From Vibrio quintilis (GTDB lineage: Bacteria; Pseudomonadota; Gammaproteobacteria; Enterobacterales; Vibrionaceae): a stretch of DNA of 64,000 nt. Position numbers and translations under genes: made by a program. The stretch's first letter is position 1. Each line of letters starts with the position of its first letter. The stretch covers positions 2,790,001-2,854,000 of the forward strand of contig NZ_AP024897.1 in the NCBI RefSeq assembly GCF_024529975.1, given 5' to 3'. Shown piece by piece: positions 38,249 through 47,275 of this stretch. Below the pieces are notes generated by a model. The model had not been told where the DNA came from and ran no database searches. It worked only from the letters and a program-made list of their open reading frames with translations.

Positions 38249-38297
38249 TGTCTGTCCCCACAAGCAGTCCCCACAAGTAAAGAAGTGGCGTCTGTCC
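38249..38297. repeat. 42-bp tandem unit split by IS copy 2
   Basis: The unit (TGTCTGTCCCCACAAGCAG, then TCCCCACAAG, AAAGAAGTGGCG) lies immediately left of the IS and again immediately right of it (39627-39668), with a single T/C difference. The insertion therefore sits between two tandem copies. Confidence 0.75.
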
Positions 38298-39626
38298 CTG
38301 AGGTATCCCCACAAATTTTAAAAAAATGTTCAAATAAATCAGGTTGGCAGGAACATTCATGGCTTTTTGTGATCTTAATTGTCACCACAACAAACCAGAC
38401 CACAGCCATGAATGTCGACCAAATCATATCTCAATTTGTTACTTCTGTCTCTCAAGGGGGGCATCAAACCCGTACTCAATCACTCACTGCCTGCGTACAA
38501 AGTGCCATGTCTGGGAACGCCTTGACCGTGACTTCTATGGGGCGGGGGATTCAGTCAAAAGCCCATCAAAAACATAATATTAAACGGGCTGACCGACTCT
38601 GTTCCAATCCACACCTTTGGGCTCAAATCCCCTTGATTTATCAGCGAATTTGCACACTCATTGTTTCCAAAAATTCACGACCAACCATCCATGTTGACTG
38701 GTCTGACTTAAACCTGAGTAAAACCCTTTTCCTTATCCGGGCGTCCATCTCTTTTCAGGGACGGGCACTCACACTCTATGAAGAAGTTCATCCACTGGAG
38801 ACGAAAGAGAAACCAGCGACTCATGACCTTTTTCTGAAAACGCTCAAGCTCCTTTTGCCCAAAAATACTTGCCCCATCATTGTAACTGATGCCGGCTTCA
38901 AACGTCCGTGGTTCAAGAGCGTTCAGGCTTTAGGATGGGACTTTGTCGGTCGTATTCGTGGACGGATTTGCCTGAGTCCGGATGGCAAGACGATGCAGCT
39001 TTGTAAAACCCTGTATCCTTGTGCAACCTCATCCGCTCGTGGGCTGAAAAACTGGTTCATGGGAGGAACATCCCCTTATCCGCTTCAGCTGGTTTTATAT
39101 AAAGAACGACCCAAAGGCCGGATCGCCAAAACCGCTGGTGGAAAAAGAAAGCAGTCAAACTACAGTAAGAAGAATGCCCGTCGGGCCAGGGAGCCGTGGC
39201 TCCTTGCAGCCTCATTAAATTTATCAAAAAAGTCACCCGCTCAGATTGTTCAAATTTACCATCAGAGAATGCAGATAGAAGAAGCGTTCAGAGACCATAA
39301 ATCCAGTCAGTTTGGTATGGGGATGGAACAGCACCGAACAAAGAGTCACTCGCGTCTGAGTGTGATCGTTTTGATTGGAACACTAGCGCATAACATACTG
39401 ATATTATTTGGTATTATGATGGAAGAACAAGGGCTTCATAGACACTATCAAGCCAACACAGTCAAAGATCGGAGAGTGCTTAGTCATGTGACATTAGGTC
39501 TTCATTTTTATCGTCATGGCAACGCAGATCTCTCTCTCGATGACTGGCATTTAGCCATCCTCATATTACGAGAAAAAGTCACTGAGTCTCAGGTGATTAG
39601 AGAATAATTTTGTGGGGATCCCTCAG
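38298..39626 (+). mobile_element. IS4-family insertion sequence, copy 2
   Basis: 1329 bp with the same ends and the same predicted transposase as the element at 30693-32021. Flanks are CGTCTGTCC (left) and TGTCTGTCC (right), an 8-of-9 match to a 9-bp target duplication. The target is the reverse complement of the copy 1 target GGACAGACA. Confidence 0.92.
38408..39607 (+). CDS. IS4-family transposase
   Basis: Second copy of the 399-aa DDE transposase, with the same translated sequence as 30803-32002, including YHQRMQIEEAFRDHKS. Appears intact. Confidence 0.92.
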   Translation: MNVDQIISQFVTSVSQGGHQTRTQSLTACVQSAMSGNALTVTSMGRGIQSKAHQKHNIKRADRLCSNPHLWAQIPLIYQRICTLIVSKNSRPTIHVDWSDLNLSKTLFLIRASISFQGRALTLYEEVHPLETKEKPATHDLFLKTLKLLLPKNTCPIIVTDAGFKRPWFKSVQALGWDFVGRIRGRICLSPDGKTMQLCKTLYPCATSSARGLKNWFMGGTSPYPLQLVLYKERPKGRIAKTAGGKRKQSNYSKKNARRAREPWLLAASLNLSKKSPAQIVQIYHQRMQIEEAFRDHKSSQFGMGMEQHRTKSHSRLSVIVLIGTLAHNILILFGIMMEEQGLHRHYQANTVKDRRVLSHVTLGLHFYRHGNADLSLDDWHLAILILREKVTESQVIRE

Positions 39627-39853
39627 TGTCTGTCCCCACAAGCAGTCCCCACAAGCAAAGAAGTGGCGTCTATACCGCATCCTTTTTTGCACCGACCTGG
39701 TTAAACAGATAGTGCAATCAAACCCAATTGGTGCAGATAATTATTTTTTTCACTTTTATGGCAATAAAATAAATTATTCCTTTGACTCTGGAGCCACTCC
39801 ACAGTTTAGAAAGAGCTTTATTCAATTCATCTGGCAATAAAAGGAATAAAGTT

Positions 39854-41179
39854 ATGGATGACTCTTCTTCATATAAGAGAGTGCTCTCTCTCAGGGATGT
39901 TATTTTATTCGGTCTGTCATTTATGGCACCAGCAACTGTGTTTGCCACTTACGGTATCGCCGTCATGAGTAGTGGCGGTATGATTGCCAGCGGATATGGC
40001 ATAACACTAATATGTGTGCTGTTTTCAGCGCTGTCTTATGCACGCCTGGCAAAACAATTTCCGTCATCTGGCTCCTGTTATATTTATATTAAAAATATTC
40101 TTGGCGGGAAAGCCGGATTTATTATCGGCTGGGCAATATTACTCGATTATATTTTAAGCCCGATGATCAGTGCATTACTTTTCGGTATATTTATGCACGC
40201 CTATTTTCCGGGTATATCTGATTCCGTATTCATTATTGTTTTTTTAATTGCCATCACTATCATCAATATTTCAGGTATAAAAATCGCCGCAAATTACAAC
40301 ACATGTATCACGGTGTTCCAGATTCTGTTCATGATTGTATTTTGTGCTTTTTCAACCCATACCCTGATCGATCAACATGGTTTCACCAGCCTGATATCTA
40401 CAACCCCTTTTTATGATGAACATGTGTCATGGGGAAGTTTATTCACCTGTATTCCGATTCTTTTCTTTTCATTTCTCGGCTTTGATGCCATCACAACCCT
40501 GGCTGAAGAAACGGTAAATCCACAGAAAATTATTCCCAAAGCCATCTTTAGTATTGTCTTCACCGGTGGTGTCCTGTTTGTAATCAGCTCTTATTTTATG
40601 CAGCTGATTATTCCTGATTCAACCGCCATTGCCGACCCTGATGCGGCTGCCATGCAGATAATGTTCAAAGCCGGAGGCAACCTGCTGCAAAGTCTGTTTA
40701 TTGTGCTGACTATCATGGGAACCACAGCATCGGCTATCGCTTCAGGCAGCTGTGCTGCACGTATTCTGTATGCCATGGGAAAAGAAAATGTTTTGCCCGC
40801 TGCTATTTTTGGTTACTTATCCCCACGATTCCGGACGCCGGTCATCAACCTTGTGATCATTGGAAGCATCGGCTTATCTGCCCTGTTTATCAGCCTGACA
40901 TTTGCCACTCACCTGATTAGTTTCGGCGTGATATTCAGCCTGATCGTGATCAACTTTTCAGTCTTCCGCCATTTTTTCGTCCGGCAACAACAAACGCATT
41001 GGATAAAGAACGCCCTCTTACCCTGGAGCGGGGTTGCCATCAGTTTCACTATTCTGCTGGCTCTGGGAAAAGATGCGGTGATTCTCGGGCTTGTCTGGTT
41101 ACTGGCCGGTTTTATGTACGTTCAATTCCGGCCGGAGAAAGCTGACTACGCCGCTTTAGAGTCCGCCGATAAATTGTAA
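39854..41179 (+). CDS. APC-superfamily amino-acid permease
   Basis: 441 aa with about twelve membrane segments. The N-terminal APC pattern is present: LSLRDVILFGLSFMAP and the TM1/TM3 glycine-rich regions, and SGSCYIYIKNILGGKAG. The start at 39854 has an AAGGA site; an upstream in-frame extension is rejected. It is followed at 24 nt by a guanidino-modifying enzyme and then an amidase, which suggests that the substrate is arginine or a related guanidino compound or amine. Confidence 0.9.
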   Translation: MDDSSSYKRVLSLRDVILFGLSFMAPATVFATYGIAVMSSGGMIASGYGITLICVLFSALSYARLAKQFPSSGSCYIYIKNILGGKAGFIIGWAILLDYILSPMISALLFGIFMHAYFPGISDSVFIIVFLIAITIINISGIKIAANYNTCITVFQILFMIVFCAFSTHTLIDQHGFTSLISTTPFYDEHVSWGSLFTCIPILFFSFLGFDAITTLAEETVNPQKIIPKAIFSIVFTGGVLFVISSYFMQLIIPDSTAIADPDAAAMQIMFKAGGNLLQSLFIVLTIMGTTASAIASGSCAARILYAMGKENVLPAAIFGYLSPRFRTPVINLVIIGSIGLSALFISLTFATHLISFGVIFSLIVINFSVFRHFFVRQQQTHWIKNALLPWSGVAISFTILLALGKDAVILGLVWLLAGFMYVQFRPEKADYAALESADKL

Positions 41180-41203
41180 ACCTCTGTATCACAGGAAATA
41201 AAT

Positions 41204-42199
41204 ATGTCTTCTTCAGATACCATTTATGTGGAAAGCGAATTTGCACCACTCAGACGGGTCATTCTCGCCGAAAGCGAATTTGGCTTTCCCGAAGCACCGC
41301 TTCCGGACGATGAACTGGCCTTTCTCCCGCCGGAGTCTCAGGCCCTGTTCGGGATAAGAACCGGTGGTGATCACTGTACGCTCTACCCGGAACGGCACAA
41401 TTGCTGGCTTGCAGAACGGGAAAATTTCTCTCAGTTACTACAACGCTACGGGATTGAAGTGTTAAAACCCAGACAACTGTTTCCGGCAGAAAAACAGGCC
41501 ATGAAACAGCAGGGTTATAGTAATTTTTTTGTCCGGGATCCAATTTTTACGATCGGTTCTTTCGTCATTGAAGGCGCCATGCGTTTTGCGCACCGCCGCC
41601 ATGAAGTGCTGCCGGTGAGAAGTGTGGTGCAACAGGCCGTCATGCCGGGCGACTGTCACTATCTGGCTGTGCCACAACCGGAGCTTTATGCCTCATCAGG
41701 TCAAACTGCCGCAGCCGGGCCTTATCTGGAAGGCGGAGACATTCTGGTACTTGGCAAACACATTCTGGTTGGCTCATCCGGTCTGGCATCTGGCACTTCG
41801 GGTAAAAACTGGCTGGAAAAGCTGCTCGCCCCTCACGGCTATACCGTTGAACTGGTTCCGTTGAAAGAGACAATCCTGCACCTTGACTGTGCCTTAAGTC
41901 TGGTGAAAAACGGGCTGATGATTGTATGTGAATCCGCACTTCTTCATGGTCTGCCGGAGATTCTCAAAGACTGGGACCGGATTAACATCACCGAAGCCGA
42001 TTGTGCCCGCCTTGCGGCCAATGGCCTGCCCCTGAATGAAGAAACCTATGTCATTGATCCCGTGTTCGAAGATATTGGCAATGCACTGGCCGGCTTCGGA
42101 ACACATGTCGAAACCATTGATTTTACAGTCAGCCGTTCGTTTGGTGGTTCATTCCGCTGCAGTACCCAGCCACTGCTTCGATCTGCTGAGACCATTTAA
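41204..42199 (+). CDS. Guanidino-modifying enzyme (arginine deiminase/amidinotransferase fold)
   Basis: 331 aa with the pentein-fold catalytic set: Glu/Asp in LEGGDILVLG, His in ILHLDCALSLV and the C-terminal nucleophile Cys in GSFRCSTQPL. Family members hydrolyse or transfer the guanidino group of arginine, dimethylarginine or related compounds. Which reaction applies here cannot be read. Operon partners are the permease before and the amidase 16 nt after. Confidence 0.85.
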   Translation: MSSSDTIYVESEFAPLRRVILAESEFGFPEAPLPDDELAFLPPESQALFGIRTGGDHCTLYPERHNCWLAERENFSQLLQRYGIEVLKPRQLFPAEKQAMKQQGYSNFFVRDPIFTIGSFVIEGAMRFAHRRHEVLPVRSVVQQAVMPGDCHYLAVPQPELYASSGQTAAAGPYLEGGDILVLGKHILVGSSGLASGTSGKNWLEKLLAPHGYTVELVPLKETILHLDCALSLVKNGLMIVCESALLHGLPEILKDWDRINITEADCARLAANGLPLNEETYVIDPVFEDIGNALAGFGTHVETIDFTVSRSFGGSFRCSTQPLLRSAETI

Positions 42200-42215
42200 T
42201 TAAGCCGGAGTCCGT

Positions 42216-44270
42216 ATGCAAAAAACATTTCAACTGGAAGAAGCTACGATTGAAGAACTGCAGGAAGCACTGTCAAACGGCGTCATCACCAGTGTTGAGT
42301 TAACAACACTCTATCTTAACCGGATCGATTATTACGATCATCATGGCCTGAGGCTGAATTCCATCCCGTTAATCAATGCGGATGCGTTGAAACAGGCACA
42401 GGCGATGGATGAACTTCGCCGGCAGGGAACACTGCTCGGACCAATTCACGGTATCCCGTTTACCGTCAAAGACAGTTACATGGTAAAAGGGATGACGGTC
42501 GCCAATGGCTCACCTGCACTGGCAGGGCTGACCGCCAGAGAAGACTCTTTTGTGGTCGCAGCGCTCAGGGCCGCTGGCGGCATTCTGATCGGAAAAACCA
42601 ATATGCCACCGATGGCTGCGGGCGGAATGCAGCGCGGCTTATACGGCCGGGCTGAAAGCCCTTACAACGGCGACTATCTCCCGGCCGCATGGTTTTCCGG
42701 CTCTTCAAATGGCTCCGGCACATCGACCGCCGCTAATTTTGCCGTTTTCGGAATGGCGGAAGAAACCGTCTCTTCCGGCCGCTCGCCGGCATCGAATAAT
42801 GGCCTGGTCGCGTATACGCCTTCGTGGGGCGTACTCTCTGTCCGCGGCAACTGGCCTCTTTTCCCGGTGAGAGATGTCGTCGTGCCGCATACAAGGACAG
42901 TTGCGGATCTCACTGCGGTGCTGGATGTCATTATGCGTGATGACCCAATCACCACATGTGACTTCTGGCGGGATCAGAAAGTGGTGACATTACCCGAAAG
43001 CTCAGCGTGCAGGCCAAAGGATTTTTCTGCGCTGACACAGCGTGGAGCTCTGCGGGGAAAGCGGATTGGTGTGCCCAAAATGTACACCGGCAAAGCGGAA
43101 CATGACCCGGTTCCAATCCGCCCTTCAATTCAGGCTCTATGGCAACGGGCAGCTGCGGATCTGCGTGCACTCGGGGCTGAAGTCGTGGAAACCGGCTTCC
43201 CGCTGATGGAGCAATATCATCAGGATCCGATTCACCTGCAGCCTTTTGTGGAGCAGGGTCTGCTCCCGCCCGGATGGATGGAACAGGAGTGGAATCATCT
43301 GGCACCGAATGCCATTGAAGCATTTCTCCGTTATGTCGGTGATGAAAACTATCCCGGCTGGGCGGATATCGACCCGGACACGGTCTTCCCTAATCCGGTT
43401 GGGTCGGTGGATGAACGCCGCGGCCACGAAAATGCACGTTACCGGGAAAATATAGCTGTGATCCGGCAGGGATATCAGCCACCGGAATCTCTGCCCGGTT
43501 TTTCTGAAGCCTTAGTCGCTCTGAATCACATCCGGGAAGTACAGTTTGAGCAGTGGCTGAAAACACAGAATCTGGATCTGCTGGCATTTCCGGCAAACTG
43601 CGATATCGGACAGGCAAACGCAGACACCAATGAAACAGCTTATGATCATGCATGGCAAAACGGCAATTTCTTCTCCAACACCAACCATATGATGCGCCAT
43701 CTGGGCATTCCCAGTGTTTCCGTGTGCATGGGGATGATGGAAGATACGAAAATGCCGGTCAACCTGACATTGATGGGGCCGGGTTACAGTGATAACGAAT
43801 TAATCCGTTGTGCGTATGATTATGAGCAAAGCACGCAACACCGTATAGCGGCACCACGGACGCCACCACTGCCGGCAGAGCGGTTTGAGTATGATCCGGC
43901 CAGCTGTATTGTCCCGGCCCGGCGGCCAGCAAAAGCAGTACAGCTCAGCATCAGCGACAGTCTGTTTGAAGGCCGCCGGTTCAGGCTGACAGGTCAGTGC
44001 GATCCGGCTTGTGTGCTCCGTCTTTTTATCAATGGTCATGAAATAAACGGTCATCCAATAAACAGTCATGAGGTCAGATTACTCCGGCAGGGACACCAGT
44101 GGGAAGTGACAACACTCCTCGCGCCATTGTTTAAAGCCAGCCACGGGATACCGGAAACCCTGCATATCATCGTACTGGCGAAAACCAGTCAGGGAGCTGC
44201 GGTTGCGGTTGAGAAAACTGTATCCGTACCCGGGCTTTATTCAGGCAAAGCATCTTCAATCCGGAGCTGA
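42216..44270 (+). CDS. Amidase signature family enzyme
   Basis: 684 aa. The Ser-cisSer-Lys triad is visible: Lys85 in TVKDSY, cis-Ser in GSSNGSGTS (162-170) and nucleophile Ser187 in ETVSSGRSP, where the usual TGGS is replaced by TVSS, as in a subgroup of the family. About 150 extra residues at the C-terminus form an apparent beta-rich domain. Probably hydrolyses an amide made or imported by the upstream gene products. Its 3' end overlaps the convergent MerR gene by 34 nt. Confidence 0.88.
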   Translation: MQKTFQLEEATIEELQEALSNGVITSVELTTLYLNRIDYYDHHGLRLNSIPLINADALKQAQAMDELRRQGTLLGPIHGIPFTVKDSYMVKGMTVANGSPALAGLTAREDSFVVAALRAAGGILIGKTNMPPMAAGGMQRGLYGRAESPYNGDYLPAAWFSGSSNGSGTSTAANFAVFGMAEETVSSGRSPASNNGLVAYTPSWGVLSVRGNWPLFPVRDVVVPHTRTVADLTAVLDVIMRDDPITTCDFWRDQKVVTLPESSACRPKDFSALTQRGALRGKRIGVPKMYTGKAEHDPVPIRPSIQALWQRAAADLRALGAEVVETGFPLMEQYHQDPIHLQPFVEQGLLPPGWMEQEWNHLAPNAIEAFLRYVGDENYPGWADIDPDTVFPNPVGSVDERRGHENARYRENIAVIRQGYQPPESLPGFSEALVALNHIREVQFEQWLKTQNLDLLAFPANCDIGQANADTNETAYDHAWQNGNFFSNTNHMMRHLGIPSVSVCMGMMEDTKMPVNLTLMGPGYSDNELIRCAYDYEQSTQHRIAAPRTPPLPAERFEYDPASCIVPARRPAKAVQLSISDSLFEGRRFRLTGQCDPACVLRLFINGHEINGHPINSHEVRLLRQGHQWEVTTLLAPLFKASHGIPETLHIIVLAKTSQGAAVAVEKTVSVPGLYSGKASSIRS

Positions 44271-45130
44271 ATTTCATAAATCGCTTCTTCTTTGAGATTC
44301 GTAATCGACGTATCGATTTGAATAATGCTCCAGGCCAGACGATCAGCGATGGTGAAGCCCTGTGACCGGCAGAACCGGAGCATCTCTGACAGCGCTTTGG
44401 TACCGGCATCCTTATTGAGGCCGCTGTAGGTAGTACAAACATAAGTACCGGCCTCAATTTGGTCATACGTCTCTGACGGGATGCCGGTCTGTGCTTTGAA
44501 CTCTTTAAGGATGAACAGTGCTGTTTCATCATTCCAGAGCGATGCGATATTGTCATACTGCGGTTCTGAATCATCCGGGAGAACCGGGCTTAAATCCATC
44601 ACATGCCCGACCCGCTGACTGGCAATCAACGGCAGCGTTTCATTTAACTGGCTTTCCAGTGATAACACGCTGTAAGAAAAAGAGCGGGCATCTTCAATGT
44701 TTACAGGGTGGGGAAATTTCTGAAAACAGCGGGCTGGCAGTTGTTTCACCAGAATCGTTTCTGTCTGATATTGTTCCTGAAACTGTTCAATATCCAGAAT
44801 ACGGCTTTGCAGCACCCGGACTTTGGCCGCAATCTGTTCCATTTCATCTTCGAGTTTATGCTGCTGATCTTTCAGAATCATGAGAGATTTAGAGGTATTG
44901 CGGTTATTCATGTAATATTTGATGTCTTCGACGGAGAGCCCTATGTTCCTCAGTTCAATGATCGTCCCTAACTGTTCATACTGGAGTATCGAGTAGTAAC
45001 GGTAACCGGAGTTCGGGTCAACATAGAAAGGCTTAAACACCTCCATTTTGTCATAATAACGGAGTGTATCGATGGAAACGTTGCGCAGTTTCGATAGCTG
45101 GCTGACGGTCAGAAGCTCTTTCTTTTTCAT
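44237..45130 (-). CDS. MerR-family regulator, BmrR-like
   Basis: 297 aa. N-terminal MerR winged helix (LLTVSQLSKLRNVSIDTLRYYDKM), a coiled-coil linker (about residues 80-120), and a C-terminal effector domain of the GyrI-like type that binds small molecules. Convergent with and overlapping the amidase gene, so it may regulate the permease-amidase operon or the neighbouring SRPBCC genes. Confidence 0.88.
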   Translation of the reverse strand: MKKKELLTVSQLSKLRNVSIDTLRYYDKMEVFKPFYVDPNSGYRYYSILQYEQLGTIIELRNIGLSVEDIKYYMNNRNTSKSLMILKDQQHKLEDEMEQIAAKVRVLQSRILDIEQFQEQYQTETILVKQLPARCFQKFPHPVNIEDARSFSYSVLSLESQLNETLPLIASQRVGHVMDLSPVLPDDSEPQYDNIASLWNDETALFILKEFKAQTGIPSETYDQIEAGTYVCTTYSGLNKDAGTKALSEMLRFCRSQGFTIADRLAWSIIQIDTSITNLKEEAIYEIQLRIEDALPE

Positions 45131-45158
45131 GGATCCCGGCTCATAGTTTCTTCACTGA

Positions 45159-45182
45159 AAAACACATCTGATGATGTGTTTT
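45159..45182 (-). terminator. Terminator downstream of the SRPBCC gene
   Basis: AAAACACATC, TGAT loop, GATGTGTTTT; on the minus strand it is followed by a U-run. Ends the operon 45250-46239. Confidence 0.75.
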
Positions 45183-45249
45183 CCCAGTCTATCTGCTATA
45201 AGCCGGGAGGAAAAGCCCGGCCATACGATTCCTGCGGAGCCGGTTTTAA

Positions 45250-45651
45250 TCAGTCTTCCAGCTGAGCTTTCAGCCGCAGCAGTTCCTGTGCCAGAATCTC
45301 TGACTGTGCAGCCAGCGCACCTTCCAGCTGCTCAAGCTGAACCGGTGGCGGCGTGAGGGTAAAGCTGTATGCACACGTATCCGCCGTTAAACGGATAACA
45401 CGGGAATAAGCCGTCCCTGTACTGCCATCCGGAAAATGCATGATCCAGTCAATGGTACCGGTATCCGGATCGGACACCACATCAAGCAGGATATCCACCT
45501 GCCCTTCCGGTGTCACTAATGTGGCATGACCATGTTCATCGACACTGACAAATGCGTTGGTCCACTGCGGCAGCTTCTGCGGGTCGGCTATATAGCTGAA
45601 TGCCTGTGAAGCCGGAACATTCAGGCCGGTGTGCTGCACATCATAAAGCAT
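45250..45651 (-). CDS. SRPBCC-family protein
   Basis: 133 aa. START/SRPBCC-like helix-grip pattern (VPASQAFSYIADPQKLPQWT near the N terminus, a long C-terminal helix at the end). Such proteins bind hydrophobic ligands. I chose the ATG at 45651 because GGAGGTGA lies just before it; a longer in-frame start is weaker. It follows the CMD-like gene after 36 nt. Confidence 0.8.
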   Translation of the reverse strand: MLYDVQHTGLNVPASQAFSYIADPQKLPQWTNAFVSVDEHGHATLVTPEGQVDILLDVVSDPDTGTIDWIMHFPDGSTGTAYSRVIRLTADTCAYSFTLTPPPVQLEQLEGALAAQSEILAQELLRLKAQLED

Positions 45652-45687
45652 AATCACCTCCATTCTCTTTACATTCAAACAGCATCG

Positions 45688-46239
45688 TTATTTCCCGGGT
45701 TTCAGCATTGCCATCAGTTCCGGGTTAATTTCCGGCCGGGTTAAATGATTGCTGTAGTTAGACAGGGTTTTAATCGCCGCGATTAAAATGATTTCAAACA
45801 CATGTTTCTGCTCAAAACCAGCGGCAAAAAAATCAGATAAATCCTGCTCATCCAGCCAGCCGCGTTTTTCGACCATCTGGTGTGCAAACCGGACCAGCGC
45901 CCGCGTTTTCAGATCAGAGATTTCCCGCCCGGCAATCATCTCTGAGGCTGTCTGCTCCGGCACACCTTTTCTTTTCCCGATTGCATGATGGGCTGCAATA
46001 CAAAAACCACAGCCGTTTTCCTGACTGATGGCCAGCAATACAATCTGGGACTGCTGAGGTGTCAGAGAGAGTTTATCCAGTAACTGTGTCAGGCTGAGAT
46101 ACGCTTCAACCGTAACCGGCGCTTCAGCCATATAAGCAAACAGATTGGGGACAAAACCATAACTGTCCTGAACCTGATTCAGAATGGCTCTTCCCTGCAC
46201 TGAAGAATCCGTGGGTGTGTGAAATTTAAAACTGTTCAT
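45688..46239 (-). CDS. Carboxymuconolactone decarboxylase/AhpD-like protein
   Basis: 183 aa with the redox-active CxxCxxxH motif (GCGFCIAAH) in an all-helical AhpD-like fold, typical of peroxidase-related CMD proteins. Start ATG at 46239 rather than the TTG one codon before. Divergent from the AraC regulator at 46338, which may control it. Confidence 0.88.
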   Translation of the reverse strand: MNSFKFHTPTDSSVQGRAILNQVQDSYGFVPNLFAYMAEAPVTVEAYLSLTQLLDKLSLTPQQSQIVLLAISQENGCGFCIAAHHAIGKRKGVPEQTASEMIAGREISDLKTRALVRFAHQMVEKRGWLDEQDLSDFFAAGFEQKHVFEIILIAAIKTLSNYSNHLTRPEINPELMAMLKPGK

Positions 46240-46337
46240 CAATCGCTCCTGATTTACTCCGTAACTGGGTACACTTTATAATCAGCAGGCTGTATGATGA
46301 ATGCTCAAACGTACCAACTTTTTGCTCAATCGTTCAT

Positions 46338-47180
46338 ATGGAAGCATTTTCAGGTCTGATACAACAATTTCAGTTTCATACCGAGGTCTATCACAATGCC
46401 CGCCTGTGCGGAAACTGGAAATTAGAACAGCAACAAACAGGGAAAACCTGTTTTCATCTGGTGACCGGCGGCCGGTGTCACCTGTCTATTCCCGATTATG
46501 GTGAAGCCATACTCGGATTCGGGGATTTGATTCTGTTCCCCAAAGAGTTACACCATTCTATGGCACAGCAGGACACGCAGGCAGCCGGAGAGATTGAAGA
46601 CACCGGCTTATTATGTGCCAAAGTTGATTTCGGCCACTCGGGGGTTGAAATGCTGCTGCAGTCTTTGCCTGAAGTTCTGATCCTGAAAAACAGTGAAACC
46701 CGTTGCTGGCTGGAACCGCTGCTTCAACTGATTGTGTCGGAGAATGCCGTTCGCAAAAGCGGCAGCAGTGCCATACTGGACCGGCTGTCTGAGCTGATTT
46801 TTATCTATTCACTACGACATTTTCTTGACCACCACCCGGCCCGCGTTTCCGTGCTGGCTTTATATGCAGATACCCGGCTTTCTGCGGCGATTAATGCCAT
46901 TCATACTGATCCGGCAGAAAACTGGACGATTGGCAGTCTGGCACAGGTGTGTGCCATGTCGCGAACCAGTTTCGCCAATCACTTTAAATCCGTCAGCGGC
47001 TGGACCGTCATGCAATATCTGACATGGTGGCGGATGCAAATCGCTTTAGGGCAGCTCCGGCAGGGGAAAAGTGTCAGCACGGTGTCTTATCAGGTGGGAT
47101 ATCAGTCTGAATCGGCTTTCTCCCGGGTGTTTGTCAAACACTTTGGCTTTAATCCGGGCAAAACCAACCGGCAATCGTGA
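46338..47180 (+). CDS. AraC-family transcriptional regulator
   Basis: 280 aa. N-terminal cupin-like sensing domain, then the C-terminal double HTH: WTIGSLAQVCAMSRTSFANH and the second helix pair ending in VSYQVGYQSESAFSRVFVKH. It is divergent from the CMD-like/SRPBCC operon, the usual arrangement for a local activator. The ligand is unknown. Confidence 0.9.
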   Translation: MEAFSGLIQQFQFHTEVYHNARLCGNWKLEQQQTGKTCFHLVTGGRCHLSIPDYGEAILGFGDLILFPKELHHSMAQQDTQAAGEIEDTGLLCAKVDFGHSGVEMLLQSLPEVLILKNSETRCWLEPLLQLIVSENAVRKSGSSAILDRLSELIFIYSLRHFLDHHPARVSVLALYADTRLSAAINAIHTDPAENWTIGSLAQVCAMSRTSFANHFKSVSGWTVMQYLTWWRMQIALGQLRQGKSVSTVSYQVGYQSESAFSRVFVKHFGFNPGKTNRQS

Positions 47181-47210
47181 TCAATCCGGTGATCAAATCC
47201 GGCTGAGCCC

Positions 47211-47236
47211 TGCATTTTCAGGTGATTTGGGTATAT
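47211..47236. repeat. Half copy of the palindromic repeat
   Basis: TGCATTTTCAGGTGATTTGGGTATA corresponds to one arm of the TATACCC...GGGTATA element, split here over two parts (TGCATTTTCAGGTG, ATTTGGGTATA). Lies between the AraC and U32 genes. Confidence 0.5.
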
Positions 47237-47275
47237 AATCCGCCGCTGATACAGAACCTTGCAGAGTTGTAGATT

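Noticed and set aside
30693..39626. Composite transposon made by the two IS copies
   Set aside because: Each copy has its own different target duplication, so they inserted separately; the segment between them did not move as a unit with these ends.
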